From an uncultured Pirellula sp. (GTDB taxonomy: Bacteria > Planctomycetota > Planctomycetia > Pirellulales > Pirellulaceae): a stretch of 7,714 nt of DNA. Positions 6,000 through 7,714 of the stretch are shown piece after piece. Both the position numbers and the translations under genes were made by a program. The DNA is taken from assembly GCA_903892365.1 (NCBI GenBank), contig CAITIF010000190.1, positions 1 through 7,714 on the forward strand. Direction: 5' to 3'. Below the pieces are notes generated by a model that searched no databases, had not been told where the DNA came from, and was given only the letters and a program-made list of their open reading frames with translations. Every line of letters starts with the position of its first letter. Position 1 is the stretch's first letter.

Positions 6000-7511
6000 A
6001 TGTCCAAAACGGTAGTACTGGCGATGGCCATCAGCACGACCATGTTGTCGTGTTTCATTGGCTGTTCAAATCCATCTCCACCCACCAATATTCCGCATTT
6101 ATCGAAATCGATGCACTTGTCTGCGGAATCGATAGAACGTATCGAGAGATTCTGTTCGGATTGCCACCAGATGCCAGACCCTTCGACATTTCCAAAGTCG
6201 AGATGGCCGGAGGAAGTGTTTCAAGGTTTCCAGTTTTATGTTGATTCAGAACGACGCGACCTTCAAGAGCCGAATAGGCAAGACACGGTCCGTTATTTTC
6301 AACATTTAGCACCCGACAAATTGGTGGTCCCTCGAGCGGATTCCTTTGCTTCCACACAAAGTAGTGTGAGATTTACTGAGAGCACGCGACTTGCCGTTCC
6401 TTTTGAAAACCCCGCCACTTCCAATATGCATTGGAATTCTGAATCGCAGAATCTGTTGTTCACGAACATGGCGGACGGCGAATTGAGACAATGGTCCCCC
6501 AGTACCGCAGAAATTCAGACATCCCACGTTGTTGCCGAAGGCAGGAACATATGTCGAGCGCATCGATGCGATTGGAACCAGGATGGGACCGAAGATTACT
6601 TGCTCAGTGAGATCGGAGGTTTGGCTGTTGCGGATCATTACCTGGGACGTGTCTCTTTGAAACTGGGTAACTTAGCCCCGCAGGTTCTTTTGGAAGATGT
6701 CTCGCGAATTGTGGATGCCAAGCCATATGACTACGACCAAGATGGTGATATTGATATTTTGGTGGCAGACTTTGGTTGGATCAAAACAGGGGCGATGCGG
6801 TTACTAGAAAATATCGGAGGCACACAGGAATCGCCGACGTTCAACTCCAAAGTAATCGACCCTCGCCATGGTCCCTTAGGTGTTGAGATTGCCGACATGG
6901 ATGGCGACTCACTCATGGACTATGTCGTTATGTATGGTCAAGAATTTGAAACCATTGAAATCAATTACAATCGAGGGCACGGCAAGTTCGAGAGGGACAC
7001 TATTTTGCGGCTCAAGGACCCCTCTTACAATTCAAGCTCGTTTCAAGTTATCGATCTCGATCGGGACGGTCGCTTGGACATCGTTTACACATGCGGTGAC
7101 GCGATGGACACGTTCCTAGCAAAACCGTACCACGGTGTGGGATGGGTTCGTAATGCCGGCAACGGAAAATGGGAAGATCATTGGCTTGGGCTCCTGGTGG
7201 GTGCGCTTGGAGCTTCCGTAGCAGATTTAGATGGGGACGGCGATTTGGATGTCGTAGGGGTCGGCATGTTTCCTCGTCCAGTCGAATTTGGACCAGGGAC
7301 TTATGACTCCATTTGCTGGTGGGAACAACAAAGCGAACTCAATTTTGTTCGTCATTCCATCGAGCGAGATCGCTCACAATACACTTCCGTTGAAATCGCA
7401 GATGTGAATCAAGATGGGCATCCGGACATTTTGGCCGGAGTTTGGCAAGTGTACAACGAATCCGCTTTCCGAGTATTTCTGAACGAACCCTCGGACGCCA
7501 AGGTAAATTGA
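6000..7511 (+). CDS. VCBS/FG-GAP repeat lipoprotein with N-terminal CxxCH motif
   Basis: The 503-residue protein begins at ATG 6000. Residues 1-22 are a lipoprotein-type signal (K3, a hydrophobic core, FIGC with the lipidated Cys at 22), so it is exported and membrane-anchored. FCSDCHQMPDP (51-61) carries a c-type haem motif (C52, C55, H56) and is followed by a Pro/Lys/Trp segment (FPKSRW, 63-68); I recall this layout from planctomycete VCBS proteins. The rest is a beta-propeller with six Asp-rich calcium-type loops: DWNQDGTED (191-199), DYDQDGDID (244-252), DMDGDSLMD (299-307), DLDRDGRLD (352-360), DLDGDGDLD (409-417), DVNQDGHPD (468-476). The third departs most from DxDxDG. Such propellers resemble integrin-alpha FG-GAP repeats and often bind ligands or other proteins. 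A cell-surface binding or electron-transfer role is inferred. It appears to be its own unit. Confidence 0.9.
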   Translation: MSKTVVLAMAISTTMLSCFIGCSNPSPPTNIPHLSKSMHLSAESIERIERFCSDCHQMPDPSTFPKSRWPEEVFQGFQFYVDSERRDLQEPNRQDTVRYFQHLAPDKLVVPRADSFASTQSSVRFTESTRLAVPFENPATSNMHWNSESQNLLFTNMADGELRQWSPSTAEIQTSHVVAEGRNICRAHRCDWNQDGTEDYLLSEIGGLAVADHYLGRVSLKLGNLAPQVLLEDVSRIVDAKPYDYDQDGDIDILVADFGWIKTGAMRLLENIGGTQESPTFNSKVIDPRHGPLGVEIADMDGDSLMDYVVMYGQEFETIEINYNRGHGKFERDTILRLKDPSYNSSSFQVIDLDRDGRLDIVYTCGDAMDTFLAKPYHGVGWVRNAGNGKWEDHWLGLLVGALGASVADLDGDGDLDVVGVGMFPRPVEFGPGTYDSICWWEQQSELNFVRHSIERDRSQYTSVEIADVNQDGHPDILAGVWQVYNESAFRVFLNEPSDAKVN

Positions 7512-7714
7512 TTCGGGAAGCAGAGGCTAGTCCAAGGAGGTGAGAAGATGAATAGGAATCGAAGCGACCTTTCCGAGCGTTGAATTACCCGTTTGCAAGG
7601 AGCGTCGTTCAGGATATCATGCGATTTGGCATCGGGAATCACTTCGAGACCCGTGGGGCAAGCAAACCAAGAGCAAACTTCGTTCAGTGAAATCGGAATT
7701 CTCCGAAAAGCTGG
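7409..7714 (-). CDS. Possible 3' part of a convergent gene entering from the right edge (uncertain)
   Basis: One minus-strand frame is open from the right edge to a TGA at 7409-7411, 101 sense codons. The section outside the VCBS gene (7512-7714) reads as a plausible mixed protein (for example ISLNEVCSWFACPTGLEVIP), but I recognise no domain. The final third lies antisense to the end of the VCBS gene, an overlap of 103 nt, which is unusual for a real convergent gene. Similar shadow frames occur elsewhere in the window, so it may be spurious. The sequence right of 7714 would decide. Confidence 0.22.
   Translation of the reverse strand, partial: PAFRRIPISLNEVCSWFACPTGLEVIPDAKSHDILNDAPCKRVIQRSERSLRFLFIFSPPWTSLCFPNQFTLASEGSFRNTRKADSLYTCQTPAKMSGCPS
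7534..7583 (+). other. Perfect Shine-Dalgarno before an 11-codon mini-ORF
   Basis: AAGGAGGTGA (7534-7543) is fully complementary to the usual 3' tail of 16S rRNA. It stands at ideal distance before ATG 7548, which opens MNRNRSDLSER and stops at TGA 7581-7583. It could be a leader peptide for a downstream gene, a genuine microprotein, or the remnant of a broken gene. No peptide family is recognised. No other plus-strand start in the window has such a strong site. Confidence 0.35.

Overview
The window most likely comes from a planctomycete, probably the Pirellulales/Rhodopirellula side of the phylum. This is inferred from gene content, since no rRNA or other taxonomic marker is present. The pointers are an ECF sigma factor of the planctomycete 'DPRQA...RFFGG' type that overlaps a receptor Ser/Thr kinase, a YncE-like beta-propeller protein, a VCBS/FG-GAP lipoprotein with a CxxCH motif, TTG and GTG starts, and mid-range GC. 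All genes look chromosomal. I see no insertion sequence, CRISPR array, tRNA or rRNA.

Layout, left to right. (1) Positions 1-851, minus strand: the N-terminal 283 codons of a secreted YncE-type beta-propeller protein that runs off the left edge. (2) Positions 852-1342: a divergent intergenic region with a good promoter (1130-1157) and a leader of about 180 nt. (3) Positions 1343-1570: a 75-residue protein I do not recognise, closed by a textbook intrinsic terminator (1611-1639). (4) Positions 1765-2298: an ECF sigma factor starting at TTG behind an AAGGAG site. (5) Positions 2288-4651: a 787-residue transmembrane Ser/Thr kinase with an N-terminal cytoplasmic segment, TM1, a Cache-like periplasmic sensor, TM2 and a C-terminal kinase. 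Its GTG start lies inside the sigma gene. (6) Positions 4679-5791: a divergent, C-terminally short MnmE-like GTPase, in the same frame as the kinase and only 27 nt after it. (7) Positions 6000-7511: a lipoprotein with a CxxCH motif and six Ca-type VCBS/FG-GAP repeats. (8) Positions 7512-7714: no secure gene, but a perfect Shine-Dalgarno sequence in front of an 11-codon ORF, and an edge-crossing minus-strand frame of uncertain status.

How they may work together. The sigma factor and kinase are translationally coupled. The sigma factor lacks the acidic residues normally found in region 2.2 and has Ser/Thr residues there instead. This matches the known principle of ECF sigma factors activated by phosphorylation by a partner Ser/Thr kinase (EcfP/PknT of Vibrio parahaemolyticus). 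The likely model is: periplasmic ligand, Cache sensor, cytoplasmic kinase, sigma phosphorylation, then transcription. The GTPase may be co-transcribed, but a functional link is unproven. The propeller protein, the 75-residue protein and the VCBS lipoprotein look like separate transcription units.
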